A DNA stretch of 64,000 bases, from positions 42,617,355-42,681,354 of the forward strand of contig NC_016131.3 of the NCBI RefSeq assembly GCF_000005505.3, given 5' to 3'. Positions 10,589 to 23,734 of this stretch are shown one piece after another; position 1 is the stretch's first letter, and every line of letters begins with the position of its first letter. The notes under the pieces were generated by a model that had not been told where the DNA came from, did not search any database, and worked only from the letters and a program-made list of their open reading frames with translations. This DNA comes from Brachypodium distachyon (taxonomy: Eukaryota > Streptophyta > Magnoliopsida > Poales > Poaceae). Position numbers and translations under genes: made by a program.

Positions 10589-11361
10589 CTGATGAACTAT
10601 AAAACAGGACATCGTTGTATGTTGCAATTGTCACCATGGCAACTGTTAGTAAGTCTACCTGTCACGTTTTCACACATAGTTTTTACCTTTCAATCTCCTT
10701 TTTTCCTCTGAAATTTAGACTGTATGTTGAGGTGCTAAGATATTCTTTCTCCTCTACAGGTTATGGTGACATTCATGCTGTAAATGTCAGGGAAATGGTA
10801 TTTATCATGATTTATGTTTCCTTTGATATGATTATCAGAGCCTGCCTCATTGGTAACATGACTGCACTTATTGCCAAAGGCTTGAGAACCGAGCGATTTC
10901 GTGACAAAATGAAAGAAATTATCAGGTGTATGAACAGAAATAAACTTGGGAAGGACATAAGGGAACAGATCAAGGGACATTTGAGATTGCAGTATGAGAG
11001 CAGCTGCACTGAAGCTTTGGTTCTTCCTACCAGGAGGTGCTATTTTGGAGCAAGGAAGTGCAGTTGATCAGATATACTTTGTCACGGTGAACCGGTGGGT
11101 ACAAGTGGAATAATTTCTTTGTTCTTTGACTCTTTGGGCATTTGGATGAGTTTTGTATTGCATACCTTAATAAAAGGAGTATACTCTCAATTCCTTTTGG
11201 TGGTTCCACGTTATAACTTACATTTAGAAAATGTTCATTGACAACGAGTTACTTCGATACTAAATTATGATATGTTCCTACGGTGTCCAGGAAGGTGTTG
11301 GCATTGGCGAAGATGGTCAAGAGGAGACTCTTTAGATGTTGGAGCCTGAGAGTTCTTCTGG
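10589..11361 (+). pseudogene. Partial duplicate of the SKOR-type K+ channel gene (dead)
   Basis: Pieces colinear with the intact gene downstream are present: the last part of exon 4 (about 10608-10649, SLYVAIVTMATV), an intron, then exon 5 (about 10760-11015) with GYGDIHAVN, RTERFRDKM and HLRLQYESSCTEA. Exon 5 is joined directly to the second half of exon 7 (ALVLPTRRCYFGARKCS in the shifted frame). After an intron comes part of exon 8 (11291-11361) with an in-frame TAG. Most of exon 4, the end of exon 5, all of exon 6 and everything after exon 8 are missing. Introns are retained, so this is a DNA-level tandem duplication, not a retrocopy. It has the same orientation as the parent and lies 0.4 kb upstream of it. 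Confidence 0.85.
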
Positions 11362-11769
11362 TTATATGTTTATGTTCTTCTCGTTAAAGCGTGATTCTTT
11401 TGGGCTTGAAACTCTCGACTCTTGTAGTTGAAGTAAAATACTCTACTCTATTTTGGGGTTGACATTTTAGGGGCTTTTCGAGAGTGGGCGATGGATGTCC
11501 GTAGCCGCGCGGGTCGCTCGCCGATGAGCATCCCCTTGCACATTTTGCTGTGATGTCAACGGAGGGACCTTGGTGGCAGCGCGAGGAAGGCCCGCGTGAC
11601 ACCAACGCTGCCACGTTGCAGGCCTACAAGAACCGTCGCTTTCCCTCACTTGTCGCGTCATACATGATACATCCATCCAGTTCAAATTGAGTTGCGAACC
11701 CAAGCTCGTTACTGCTACTGGAGTACTACCTACGCGCGGGGCAGTGGTGCATGCGCTGCTAGCTCGATA

Positions 11770-14700
11770 ATGCCAACGAGGCTGAAGAGGAGAGCGGAGG
11801 AGGAGAATGAGGACGTGGATTCCGACCGGTCGCCGTCGTGGCGGAACAACCGCCTCGAGCTCACCGGCCGCCTCCCTCCTCTCCACGGCAGCCGTCGCCA
11901 CCACGGGGAGGCCGGGTTCTTCCACGGCCTCATCATCCACCCGGACAACAAGTAAGTACACGCACACGGCCACCTTAGCTCCCTCTCCCCATTCACCTCG
12001 TTCTATACAAGCTTGATCGAACTCAAATCCGGATGCCTTTGCTTTGGGCGGCCGACAGCCACCACACGGAAATTTAATACTACTTCCTCCGTTTTATAAC
12101 ACAGTTCCATAACACAAAGCACACATGCAATTCGAGACTCAACTTTGACTAACAATTACCAGACCAATAATATGTGGGTTATTAGGTGCTATACAATTAT
12201 GCCATTAGATTCGCATTAAAGAAAACATTTTAAATGGTCTAAGTGAAAAAAATGTTTTCCAGTGTTCTGCAAACAAAAGTTTATTTGGTGTGGTATTTTT
12301 GTAAGCCCTGATGTGGTCGTATGATTCTTCTAATGATGTTTAATAGCGGAATTGAATGGATAGATTGAGTGAAGTTGAGGAAATCGTTTTTCTTTTCTTT
12401 TCTTTTTGCACTGATGCACCATTGTTTGAATCCACATCTAAACAAACGAGAAATGAATTTTAAAGCCACGGGTGCATGCACATCTGATCTGATGCAACAA
12501 ATGAATAATTGCTATTTCCAATGAAAATGCAAGAAATAAAAATCGTAGTTGTACAAGTACAACATGCTATAACATGTGCTTTGGCAACAATAAAATATGT
12601 TTTGTTCTTAGGCTAGATAGAGAAGATGTGAGATGTGCCATCCTTTCCCAAAAAAAGAGGGGAAAAGAGATGTGTCGTACTAATGAGAAAGATGTTCCTT
12701 TTGGGGCTTGTTGGTCGGATACAAATGAAGCAGATAATGAGAGTGGGATGCTTTTTTAGGAAACAGAGGTGAAAAACCGCCTCCGATTTCTCTCAGAAAA
12801 CTGAGAAGGAGAAAACAGTTTGACTGCAGTGCTGACCGGTAGCCTACGATCCTTACTCCCAGATCCTATGCATATTATACCGGACCACTTTCAGCTTCTG
12901 ATTCTTTCTCTCTTTTTTTTCCGAAAAGGAGGTTGAAATGCCCAGCCTCTGCTTCTTTCTCTCCTGCATGAATACTCAAACAGTCCTGAGATTGCCATGT
13001 AACACCTGTAAATCTGGGATATGTTAATGTTGCGTAGAAGGACAAACCGCAATAACATATGATTTTAAGTTTTAGCAACATACATGCTGACATGCATATC
13101 TAGCTGTTAAGTACTAGTCAATACAATATATAATGGTCAAAGGCCTCTACCCTGCCACCAGGCTCTGCACTCAAAATTTGATTTGTTCACCTGATGATTT
13201 AAATTCACCTAAACTACTAATCAGGGTGACTGGAGTATTAATCATAATATTGAGGAATATTTAAGTTGATTCGTAGGCTAACATGACCGTGTCAAACTAT
13301 AAGTCAGATGAGAACTTATCAGTATGACTTTTGTTCTTAGTTTCGCTATTTCATGATGAGGTGTGACAGATCACATTGGAGATGAGTTGTTCTGCGACAT
13401 TCATATAACCATCTAAATTTATTTCATTCCATGTGGTTACATCTTAATTAATTTATTATCAATACCATATATTGGATCTGTGCACAAGAGGAACCCACTA
13501 CCCACTCTGGCCCTCTTGGCCGTGTCAGCACAGGCCCAGTCATGTTCATGTGCATCATGAGGTATGTGTACAATCTCACCTGGTAAAATCGATCAACTCT
13601 GATGTGAGCAGCAGTGCTTAAACAGAGGGCTCACTTGCCCTAGCTACTTCTTTTGACCTAATTCACAAAGGATCTGTGTAGTTCTTGCTACTTTAACTTC
13701 TGAATTCGACTTCCCTACACAACAAAATTACATGGCTGAGTTGAATATTTTTCAAACTTGATTTTTTTTTGAGAAACGCCGATTACAAAGTCACGGAGCC
13801 TCGAGATTGACGTACGCACGGATGGTTACTCGCTATCGACGAGTATGTTGTGTACCACTGAAAGGATAAACAACTTTTTATGAGACATACGGGATGTCAA
13901 ACTTGGGGTTTAATTGATCCCTGGTGGGCTAGGGGGGGGGGAACCATGAAACCACCGCACTAACCCTCCAACGTCCAAAGGCTGGTCCTCCAAGCTTGAA
14001 GCATTGGAGAATATTGTTGGCTTCTTGCTCAATCAAATGCTAGAAAGTATGAACAACTTATACTGTTACAATAAATCCTATGTTAATGGGAGTGTGCTAA
14101 TTTACTGATTTGTTTTTGTTTTTGTTTTTTGACGGTGTTGCTGCAGGTCATATCGGTTATGGACCAGGTTCATAGTGGTTTGGGCAGTGTATAGTTCCTT
14201 CCTTACACCCTTCGAATTTGGATTCTTCAGGGGACTCCCTAGGAAGCTGTTCTTCTTGGACATAGCTGGCCAGATTGCCTTCCTTATAGATATTGTTCTG
14301 AAGTTTGTTGTGGCGTACCGTGACCCGGAAACGTACCGCATTGTATACAATCCAACCTCTATCGCCCTCCGGTAATATTTAGTTATTTACATCCCATCCT
14401 TAGCTAAATAGTTTAATTTACTCACAGAAATGGATGGACCTTAAATGTGATGTGATGTGACTTTCAATTATTCTGAAGTTTCTTAAATGAAATTTTTTGC
14501 AAGTGCCATTTGGGGGTTGTACATTCAAATTTGATTCTTGCAAGAATAAAAGAGACCCTCTATTTAGGAGTTTGTGTTATCTTTAGCTCAAGGATTTAAC
14601 ACACTGAGAACAAATTTCTTTCAATTTTGTGGAGCATAATCCTTGCGCCCTTTTCTCATTTTTATCTTAAGACAAACAAACGTGTGCACATCGCTCAAAG

Positions 14701-17700
14701 TACTAGCTTTTTAACCAACTCAGATATGGTATATGATTGGAGTCGATACAAGAATTTCTAGCCGCATTCCCACTCTAAAGCCCAACATGTTCAAGAACTA
14801 CGAGTCAGATTATACACCACAAGCTACTGAGGCATAACACATGCAAGGAAAAACTCCGAAGACTTCTAACTAGACTCAACTGCAAGATTGCTTCTAACAG
14901 TTTGTATTTTATGAAATATTTTCTCGAATAGTATTTTATGAATATGTTCTCTAGTAACTCAAATGTGACATTTAAGTACTTCAGAGTTTTAACCACTGAT
15001 ATATTTGCTTTTTAAATTCAGGTATTGCAAATCAAGTTTCATATTTGATCTCCTTGGCTGCTTGCCATGGGATGCTATCTACAAGGTTACTCTTTCGCTA
15101 AGGATTTTAGTTTCACTGGTAACATGCAGTCTTGATTTTGTGCTGTGGTTAACATTTAGCTAACCTATTCTCCTTTCCATATGATGAACTCTAAAACAGG
15201 CTTGTGGACGTAAAGAAGAAGTAAGATACCTATTGTGGATTCGCTTAGCACGAGCTCTAAAGGTCACAGAATTCTTTAAGGATTTGGAAAAGGACATTCG
15301 TGTGAATTACCTGTTCACAAGGATAGTGAAACTCATAGTCGTGGAGTTATATTGTACACACACAGCAGCTTGTATCTTCTATTACCTGGCAACAACACTT
15401 CCTGAATCAATGGAAGGATATACATGGATAGGGAGTTTGCAGTTAGGAGACTACAGCTATTCTCATTTCAGGGAGATTGATCTTACCAAACGTTATATGA
15501 CATCACTGTACTTTGCCATCGTCACCATGGCAACTGTCGGTATGCTTTGATCTCATGTTTCAACAAACAGTTTGCGCCTTTCCATAACTGTTTTTATGGA
15601 AACTTAGCCAGGTATTTTAAATGATAAGATACCATGTTCCCTATGCAGGTTATGGTGACATTCATGCTGTAAATATTAGGGAAATGATATTTGTCATGAT
15701 TTATGTTTCCTTCGATATGGTTCTTGGAGCTTACCTCGCCGGTAACATAACTGCAATGATTGTCAAAGGCTCCAGAACCGAGCGATTTAGAGATAGAATG
15801 AATGAAGTTATCAGGTATATGAAGAGAAATAAACTTGGAAATGATATCCAAGAACAGATCAAAGGACATTTCAGGTTGCAGTATGAGAGCAGCTGCACTG
15901 AATCCTCTGTGCTTCAGGATATCCCAGTTTCTATTCGCGCAAAGGTGATGAGCTGTATTTTAGATATCTTGCCGTCCGTCTGGTGATACAGTTTGAAACT
16001 GTTTTTCTCTATAATTGTCAGCTTACAATTCAATATACTTGTCTGCTTATATGTCATATCAAGTATGTTTTTGTCAGTTGTGAGTGATGCCATACTTGTA
16101 TTTGCAGATTTCGCAAACATTGTACGTGCCATATATTGAAAGGTCTCCGTTGTTCAGAGGATGTTCAGCAGAATTCATTCAACAAGTTGTGCGTATTATT
16201 TTCATTGGACAAATTATGCATGTTGATCTATTTTATAAATTATAAAATTTCCAAAGATATCTCTAGTGCATTTTTTATCCTTGCAGGTGATCAGGCTGCA
16301 AGAAGAATTTTTCTTACCAGAAGAAGTTATTTTGGAGCAAGGAAGGGCAGTAGATCAATTGTACTTTGTCTGTCAGGGTAAACTGGTGAGTTCAAGCCCA
16401 ATGATTTAATTGCTTAATTATTCGAATCTTTAGATGTTCAGATGATTTTATTATTGAGTACCGCCTTTCCAAAATATTACTTGCTTAAATTGTTTGCAGT
16501 GTTTCCACATTTGTATGATTGTATCCATTCCAGGCCTCTAGGAGTTTGACTTCTAAAAGCATGGGTGCACTGCACCTATTAACGGTCTGGATGTACATGG
16601 TACTAAATTTCGGAAAAAAAATCCAGCATATTGTAGTACTAAATATATGAAGGAATACCCAGAAAAATTCATGGACAATTGGACACACACACAGATATAT
16701 ATATATTCTTCCATTTGGGAGAAAAACAAGGTGAAAAAGGACACCATCAATTTATATTCACATATATTTGGCACAACATGTTCTTTTTTGCATTTATAGT
16801 ATACTGTCGATTTTGACTGAAGTTTTTGTGTAATATGATGTACTACAACTAAATATTTTTTCTTCAAGGTTCTTTGGTACATTCCTATTGCCACAAAATC
16901 GTGTCCAGAGTCAATTGGTGCAGATTCACCCATGCTTAGCTCAAACTTTACCTTATACTAAATGCACGTGTGTTGCTACGATATGAAAGATATATATTAC
17001 ATACATGTGTTGTTTTAAATATGTATGTGCTCATATTTTCCAATTTTATTCTAAATAAGAATTCTCTCAAAATATCTATTTGAGGAAACAATTACCTGAA
17101 AGGTATATGTCAAACCAACCAATTACAATCAAAAGATGACGATACATACAGGTACCACATTGAAAGAGTGGTAATCAAGTGATTGTTTATCAAGCAAGGG
17201 TAGTCTCAGTAGGGTGAACGGACAACCACCAACTCAAATCTTTACAAATGTAAAGATAAAGATAAAGAATAAGCAGTCATGTATCCATCTTAAGTACCGT
17301 ATGTTCTTGTTCTGTTCACTATTCAGGAAGGTGTTGGGATTAACGAGCATGGTGAAGAAGAGAATATTATAATGTTGGAGCCTGGAAGTTCCTTCGGAGA
17401 GATTGCTATTCTTTGTAACATTCCACAGCCCTGCACTGTTCGTGTTTGTGAACTTTGCAGGCTCTTACGGCTGGATAAAGAGTCCTTCACAAAGATATTG
17501 GAGATTTACTTCGTTGACGGAAGAAAACTTTTGAGCAACCTTACTGAGGTAAACAGTAGAAAGAAATATGACAGATATTATCTTTACTAGTACCAATCTT
17601 AGAACCGTCCTACCTCTTATTTGATCTTGCATGAACAGTCAGAATGAGAGCTGGTATAGTTGGTTTAATTTGATCTAGTACACATCTTTACTTACTGCTG

Positions 17701-19172
17701 TAAAGATGTCACTGGATGCATTATAGTATTATGTTAATTCATAACAAAGTTACGGGTGTCTTCATGGGTACATCTGGTTTCATTGCTTCTGACTGCAGAG
17801 CGATGACTATGGTCAGCGGGTCAAACAAATAGAATCAGATATCACATTTCATATAGGGAAGCAAGAGCTGGAGCTGAACTTAAGAGTAAATACCGCCGCC
17901 TTTTACGGTGATCTTCATCAGCTGAATGGCTTAATCCGAGCTGGAGCTGATCCAAAGAACACTGATTATGATGGGCGATCTCCTTTGGTACGAATTACTA
18001 AGAACTGGTTATGTAATTCTGAATGATGTACCGTTCATTGCAAAGATTGTACGCCTGATGTAAGTGTGACCATCATGTTCCTCACAGCATCTCGCAGCTT
18101 CCAAAGGGCATGAAGATATTGTGCAGTTCCTTGTCCATGAAGGAGCTGATATCAATCTTACTGGTATGCTCACTCAATGAAATGCCATCCCTGCTGCCAT
18201 TTCCAGCATTTTGCATATCCACTTGTACAATCCTGTGATCACACATTTTATACATTTTTATTTGTTCAACACCAGATAAATTTGGGAATACGCCCTTGCT
18301 GGAGGCAGTGAAGCAGGGGCATGACCGTGTGGCCAAATTGTTGTTTAGGAAAGGAGCCAAACTGAAGCTTGAAAATGCCGGCAGCCATCTGTGCATGGCA
18401 GTATCAAACGGAGACACCGATTTCATTCGGGGGGCTCTAGCTTATGGTGCCAATGCAGACTCAGAAGACTATGACCACCGCAGGCCTCTCCACATAGCCG
18501 CTGCAGAGGGCTTGTATATGATTTCCAAGTTTCTGGTAGATGCAGGCGCAAGTGTGCTCACAACAGACAGGTACCACCAAAGAAAATTTTGTCCTCCGTC
18601 TATGCAATTCAAGCTTGAAACCACTAAAAGTGTGTCATGTTCTTATTGAAGAAATACTAAGCTTGTACTAACTTTGAAGGCATGGCTGAGCTGTACATTG
18701 CCATATATGCAGATGGGGTATTACTCCGTTGGATGAAGGGCGTAAGTCTGGTAGTAAGCCGCTTATTATGTTGCTGGAACAAGCAAAAGCAGAAGAGCTC
18801 TCCAAGTTCCCCACACGCGGCGAAGAAGTGACAGGCAAGTTCAGAAGCTTGAACCTCTGCGAAATCACCTGCAAATTGGTCATTTCTGATAAAAATGAAC
18901 TATTGTTTCCAGATAAAATGCATCCACGACGGTGCTCCGTGTTTCCTTACCATCCATGGGATGCTGATGTAAAGCGAAAAGAGGGGGTGATGCTGTGGAT
19001 TCCTCACACGATCGATAAACTCATCAGGTCAGCCCAGGAGAAGCTGAGCTTGTCAGGTTCATGCTTGGGCTTGCTCTGTGAGGATGGCGCGAGGGTCCGG
19101 GATGTCGAAATGGTCAATGATGGGCAGAAGCTCTATCTGGTCAGAGGCGCGGGCACAGGTCAGAACGAGTAG
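11770..19172 (+). CDS. SKOR: Shaker-type outward-rectifying K+ channel, SKOR/GORK family (12 exons, 841 aa)
   Basis: Reconstructed exons: 11770-11951, 14147-14371, 15022-15085, 15200-15539, 15649-15944, 16108-16185, 16287-16385, 17327-17548, 17799-17987, 18088-18163, 18276-18570, 18713-19172. All introns are GT-AG and all phases match, giving 2526 nt. Domains: S1-S4 (residues about 66-195), with the voltage sensor in YLLWIRLARALK; pore TVGYGD at about 269-274 followed by IHAVN, typical of outward rectifiers SKOR and GORK; C-linker; cyclic-nucleotide-binding fold (about 390-500); ankyrin repeats (about 525-700, e.g. DYDGRSPLHLAA, DYDHRRPLHIAA); and a C-terminal KHA domain with VFPYHPWDADVKRKEGV. 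Length matches the family (about 820-860 aa). It should release K+ from stelar or guard cells across the plasma membrane on depolarisation. Intron 1 is 2.2 kb. The symbol is by family; rice uses KOR names. Confidence 0.95.
12081..12140 (+). repeat. Stowaway-like MITE end in channel intron 1
   Basis: CTACTTCCTCCGTTTTATAAC near 12081 is the usual terminal sequence of grass Stowaway elements. A matching inverted right end was not found nearby, so this is likely a remnant. Confidence 0.35.
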
Positions 19173-21240
19173 AAGGTGACTCAGGCGCAAAAATGAGAAG
19201 AAGAATCATATTGTTTCAGTAAAATCTTGAGTTTTTTCTGTCAGGTATTTATGTAAGATTAATAGCGTCCCCAACATTTTTTTTTTGTATTCTGGGTGCT
19301 TACCAGTGTATACAAAAGTAAGAAAACAATCAAACCGTTTCTACGATGCTGTACAGAAAATAGAAATATGATGTAAAAATTGAATCTAATGTGAACCAGT
19401 GAATGAACACGTCAAAAAAATGGTTTCACTCTGAAGTGGAGCTACTGCTCTTTACCGCCAAAAAAGTGGCAGGATCTCTTCAGTTAATTAATACTCCGTA
19501 CTATGCAAAGTGAAGTGCGATATGAATGAAGGTCCCTGCAGAAGATATGATTATTTTGTGCATTACCTGAAGTGAAGAGGCCATGGAGCCTAGAAGAACT
19601 TTTTTTTTACTGCAGCCTAGAAGAACTAGTATACCGGATGGAAGAAAATGCAGCTACAAGTTCCTTCCTGTGTGGTAGAGATATTGTCTCTGGCGTCTGG
19701 TACGCTGGTATACCAAAAAGAGAAAATTGTGTCCGGCGTACTGTACTTTCTGTTCTTTTTGAGAATCGTGTACTGTATTTTCGTGTGTACTGTACTTAAT
19801 AACCGGCGTGTCAAGGCCCAGCAACGAACAAGCCCTTCCATGTCTGTCAGACTGCTGGGCCTGCTACCAACAAGACAAAGGGCCGAGGCGTATTGTTTGA
19901 CGTCGCGTTGAAAAATTATTTACAAGGTTGAGTATTGTTTTTGACGTTGTGTCACTTGTGTGGAAGTTATAATCTTTTGAAAATTTGGTTTCGATATACA
20001 GAAACGCGTAAAACACAACAACTACATGACTGATTCGCCGATTGATTTATTTCAAGAAAAAATCGCAGATTTATCTGCGCTTGCGTTTGCGTTCGTGTTG
20101 TCCCGATACCGTAAGAAACAAAGGCAGCAGGCCAATTTCGTTGGCTGTGCATCGTAGACCTAGCTTGTGTATTTCTCGCTGAAGGAGGGGAACAGAAGCG
20201 GGAGATAGGAGCAGTCTGTGGAGATATTTTCTTTTGAGAACAACAACCTGCTTCTGTATTCAACGATCGAAATGTTTAAAGGGGTCCATGCAGCCTGCTT
20301 CAATAGGCCTTGGTATTTTTCGTGGAAAGATGACTGGCTTGATCACGCGCGAGATATTGGTTATGGAAGCCGCCGGAGGCTTTTGCAGTTTTGCAATGTC
20401 AAAATAGGCCTTGTTATTTTGAGTTTTCTTCATGAGAAAGTATTGAACTGTTTACATAATGGTACATACTTGAGATGCTGTCACGCTGCCAAACCTGATG
20501 TCAGTGATGTGCAACTGCTACCTCAAACTTCTGCAATTGTTTATGATTTAAGACCGTACTCATGTTAGGTCTACTTTCAAGACATTTGAAAGAGCAAATG
20601 GCGTGTAATCATGAAATCGAAGGAGGGCAATCAAAAGAAGTAATCCATTATTTAATCTCGAAGCAAGCCCTCCAATTGTCTAAGCATGGTTAGCATGCAC
20701 TTATATATGGTACAATCAACACACTTTGTAAAAGCTGAAGAACCGAGGACAAAGACCAACGTGGTGCATTAATGTGAATACATCTGCCGATAACGCCAGC
20801 TTTATGCTTATATAGTTCGTCGTATGTGATTTGGTGTTTCCATCTTTTGTTTAAATGCAGCAAATGCAAGCGGTAGATCTCATTTTCTGTTGCATAAAAA
20901 GGACAAGTAACTCTGCTGCAAGCAGCAGCTAGCAAGGATTCAGACTGCAGGGACAGAGTTCCAAGTGTAGTCGTGTAGATTGAACAAGAAACAGAGGCTG
21001 CCGGTGGTACACTTTTTGTCAGTTGATGACAGCCATGTATGCTGACTTCTTGCTCGTGCACATCATTATTTATACTGCCAAAAGTCATTGTGAAGTCAGC
21101 AAAAAGAAACCATGCATTTTGAATCTAACAGCACAACCAAGTTGGCAAGTCCAGGGCTACTCTAGTTTTTGGTAGATTTGTTGTTGTTGTTGTTGTTGTC
21201 ATCGTCGTCGGTGATAAACATAAGTCATTTCATTCCTTCA
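19173..21240. other. Spacer downstream of the K+ channel, no gene supported
   Basis: The channel 3' UTR lies at the start. Open frames at 20218-20568 and 20690-21088 show no domain, no biased codon use and no homolog I recognise. Short remnants such as TAATACTCCGTAC (about 19490) look like Stowaway ends. A (GTT)n microsatellite occurs at about 21179-21199. Confidence 0.5.
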
Positions 21241-21243
21241 GTA

Positions 21244-21402
21244 ATACTTCCTGGGTTGTGGGTTCTCTTTTATAAAACGTTTTGACAGGTTAATTTGGTT
21301 TTGCAAACTTTTTTTCGATATTGAAAAAAAAAAGATTGCAAAATCAAATTAATCCGTCAAAACGGTTTTGCAATCTTATAAGAAGAAACAGAGAAATTAG
21401 TA
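21244..21402. mobile_element. Stowaway-type MITE
   Basis: A palindromic element of about 160 bp: the left arm CTTTTATAAAACGTTTTGACAG...GGTTTTGCAA is mirrored by the right arm TTGCAAAATCAAATTAATCCGTCAAAACGG...TTATAAGAAG. The ends read ACTTCCTGGG and AGAGAAATTAG, divergent forms of the Stowaway CTCCCTCCGT/ACAGAGGGAG termini, next to TA at both sides. Confidence 0.75.
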
Positions 21403-22880
21403 CGTAGTAATGTTGGCAAGTTTTACCAGCAACTGTTGTTCATCCTCTGGAACAGAGAAGCGATCCGCTGCCTGAGCACATTGTGTTTTTTCTTTTGCAT
21501 ACCTCCTTACATGTAATATGTCTTGGGAAACCGTGTTAGGCGGGCGATCAAGAGTATTCAACAACTGAGGTACAGAAGTAAACTGCTGATTAAGACTCTA
21601 AACATTTCTCTTACTTGTCGTGCAGGGAGGTGACAAAGAATTGACAACCGGAGCCCGGAGGTGCCTTCAATTCCTCAGAAACTGGAACTTGGTCCGGTCG
21701 ACCGTAGCAACGAGCCAACGACGAAGTCATATCTCATCAAGGACAATTAACTCCAAATTCCTTGATTGATTGCGACTACAGCACAGTGTCTCCAAAGGAA
21801 GAAAATTAATCCTGCTAGTTGCAGGAGTAGAATTCTGACGCCCCATGTTGAGACCAACTTTTCATGTTCCTACGCGCCTAGCTACGACCCTAGCTACTCC
21901 ATCGCGAAGTCAAGATATGCCCAGCCGTGCAGCACTTGGGGTGTGGCATTAAAACCCCTGCATGCCATACTATGACGCGCGTCGGATTTAGAGTTTTACA
22001 AGTCACAATCTCCTCCTATGAAGTGGTCGTAGTTTGCTCTTGTGTCGCCAACATGCAGGCATGACAGTTCTTTATAGACAATATTATAATTACAAAGCTC
22101 AACACAATCCCAAGTGAATTGGAGAAGAATACTACTCCGTAATATAAAAAGTGTGATGATGATGCGTAGGGCCTGGAGTTATACGTCAGTGACACATTGA
22201 TATACTTGAACTAGGAGATCTTTTGCGATGGCAATATGCATAGTGCTTTTGTTTGTGTATACGTAAAAAAATATTGCTCCAACAAATTCTCAAAGTCTAA
22301 TTAAGTTTGGTCACTCAGCTTTGTTACCAGGTATTCTTGGTCACTCGTGTAGATTTGTTCCTTTTCAATTTGAAACGTCTTTAACAATTGCAACGGTGTT
22401 GCACACGTGGTACCATTTCCAACATAATCAAAGTTCAACAAAAAAATAATATGAAAAACAGGTGAAACCAAGGGAAAATGAAAAATGATTTTTTTTCTCT
22501 TCAAAACCTGAAGCGATACGAAGAAAAGTAAAAAGCAGCATTTAATGTTTGAAAATTTCAGAAACAAATTTGAAAAATGTTTTTTTGAAAATTAAATAAA
22601 TAACTACAAAATGAATATTTGCTAGAAAATCAGGGGATGGGAAAATCGAGGGAAATTGAATATTTTTTCTCTGAATTTTATTTTAAATTTAATCCCTCAT
22701 ATCTTATTTTCATGGTTTTGACAAATGTTTTGTGGTGATTGTGTGACCTTCAGGTCTATGAAACCACCGCCACAACACCGTCTAAACCACTTTTGGTGGT
22801 GCAAGGGACCAAATCTAGATGGTTTTGAGAATTGTGAGGTCAAAACTATTTGTTTTAGAGAAAAACATATTTTTGGTCGT
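21403..22880. other. Spacer, no gene supported
   Basis: AT-rich sequence without coding signal. ACTACTCCGTAATATAAAAAG near 22131 is another Stowaway-like remnant. The stretch 22740-22880 probably already belongs to the repetitive block that follows. Confidence 0.45.
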
Positions 22881-22884
22881 AAAG

Positions 22885-23460
22885 TCTAGAAACGTACGGT
22901 CCCTCAACTCGAAATCGTACCCATTTGGTACATCGATTGGTAAAATCGGATACTCTTAGTCTCTCTTCCAGATTCGAATGGTTTTAAATCCACGTGGAAC
23001 TGTTTTTCCTTAAAGTTTTCCATGTGAGATAGCCACAATGCACAGTTGGGAGACCAAATGTATATGATTTTGAGTTCAGTGATCATTTCTGGGCAAAACC
23101 TAACAACATCGTGGCGTCCGATGTGGAAAATTTTGAGAAATAACCGTGCTACGTGGAGTCAAAACAATTCAAAACTGTGGAGAGGGGCCAAAAGTATCCC
23201 GTTTTGCCAATTGAGAGACCAAATACTTTATACATTTTGATTTCAGTAACCATTTTTGGGCAAAACCTAACACCATCGTGGCATCCCACGTGGAAAATTC
23301 TGAGAAACAACAGCGCTACGTGGAGTCAAAACAAGTCAAAATTGTTCAGATTCGGGAGAGAGACCAAAAGTATCCGGTATTACCAATTGACAAACCAAGT
23401 ACTGTATACAATTTCGAGTTCAGTTACCAGTTGTAAACTTAGCTGCCAATTGTGAGACCA
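22885..23460. repeat. Foldback block with internal about 175-bp tandem repeats
   Basis: Two direct units (about 23043-23212 and 23213-23393) share GGGCAAAACCTAACA, CATCGTGGC, TGTGGAAAATT and GCTACGTGGAGTCAAAACAA. A diverged inverted copy lies at 22890-23040 (e.g. TCCACGTGGAACTG, TTTTCCATGTGAGATAGCCAC). A third partial direct unit ends near 23440. This is probably a non-autonomous DNA transposon with amplified subterminal sequence; termini were not resolved. Confidence 0.6.
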
Positions 23461-23734
23461 AAAATTATACTTCTCTTTATTTTATATACATAAATAAATC
23501 TATAAGATTAATAGGTCGTATTTTTAGTTAGGCGATTTGCAAGAGATGGTGTGGCTCTTTTTTTTCCCAAAAGGAGAACGTCCCGACCACTGCATCAAGT
23601 GATGCACACAACCAATTTTATTGCGAAGTTGTAAAAAGTCATACAGTTCAGCGATCGGAGATCGTGGATACAAAGATAAGCCAGTGAAATAAATCAAACA
23701 TAGCGAGTCTATGCATTAAGTCGTCTAGTAGTTG

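Noticed and set aside
16553..16933. Minus-strand frame inside a K+ channel intron
   Set aside because: It lies wholly in intron 7 between well-supported exons; chance frame in AT-rich DNA.
20218..20568. 116-codon frame downstream of the K+ channel
   Set aside because: No ATG at its beginning, no recognisable domain, and no codon bias.
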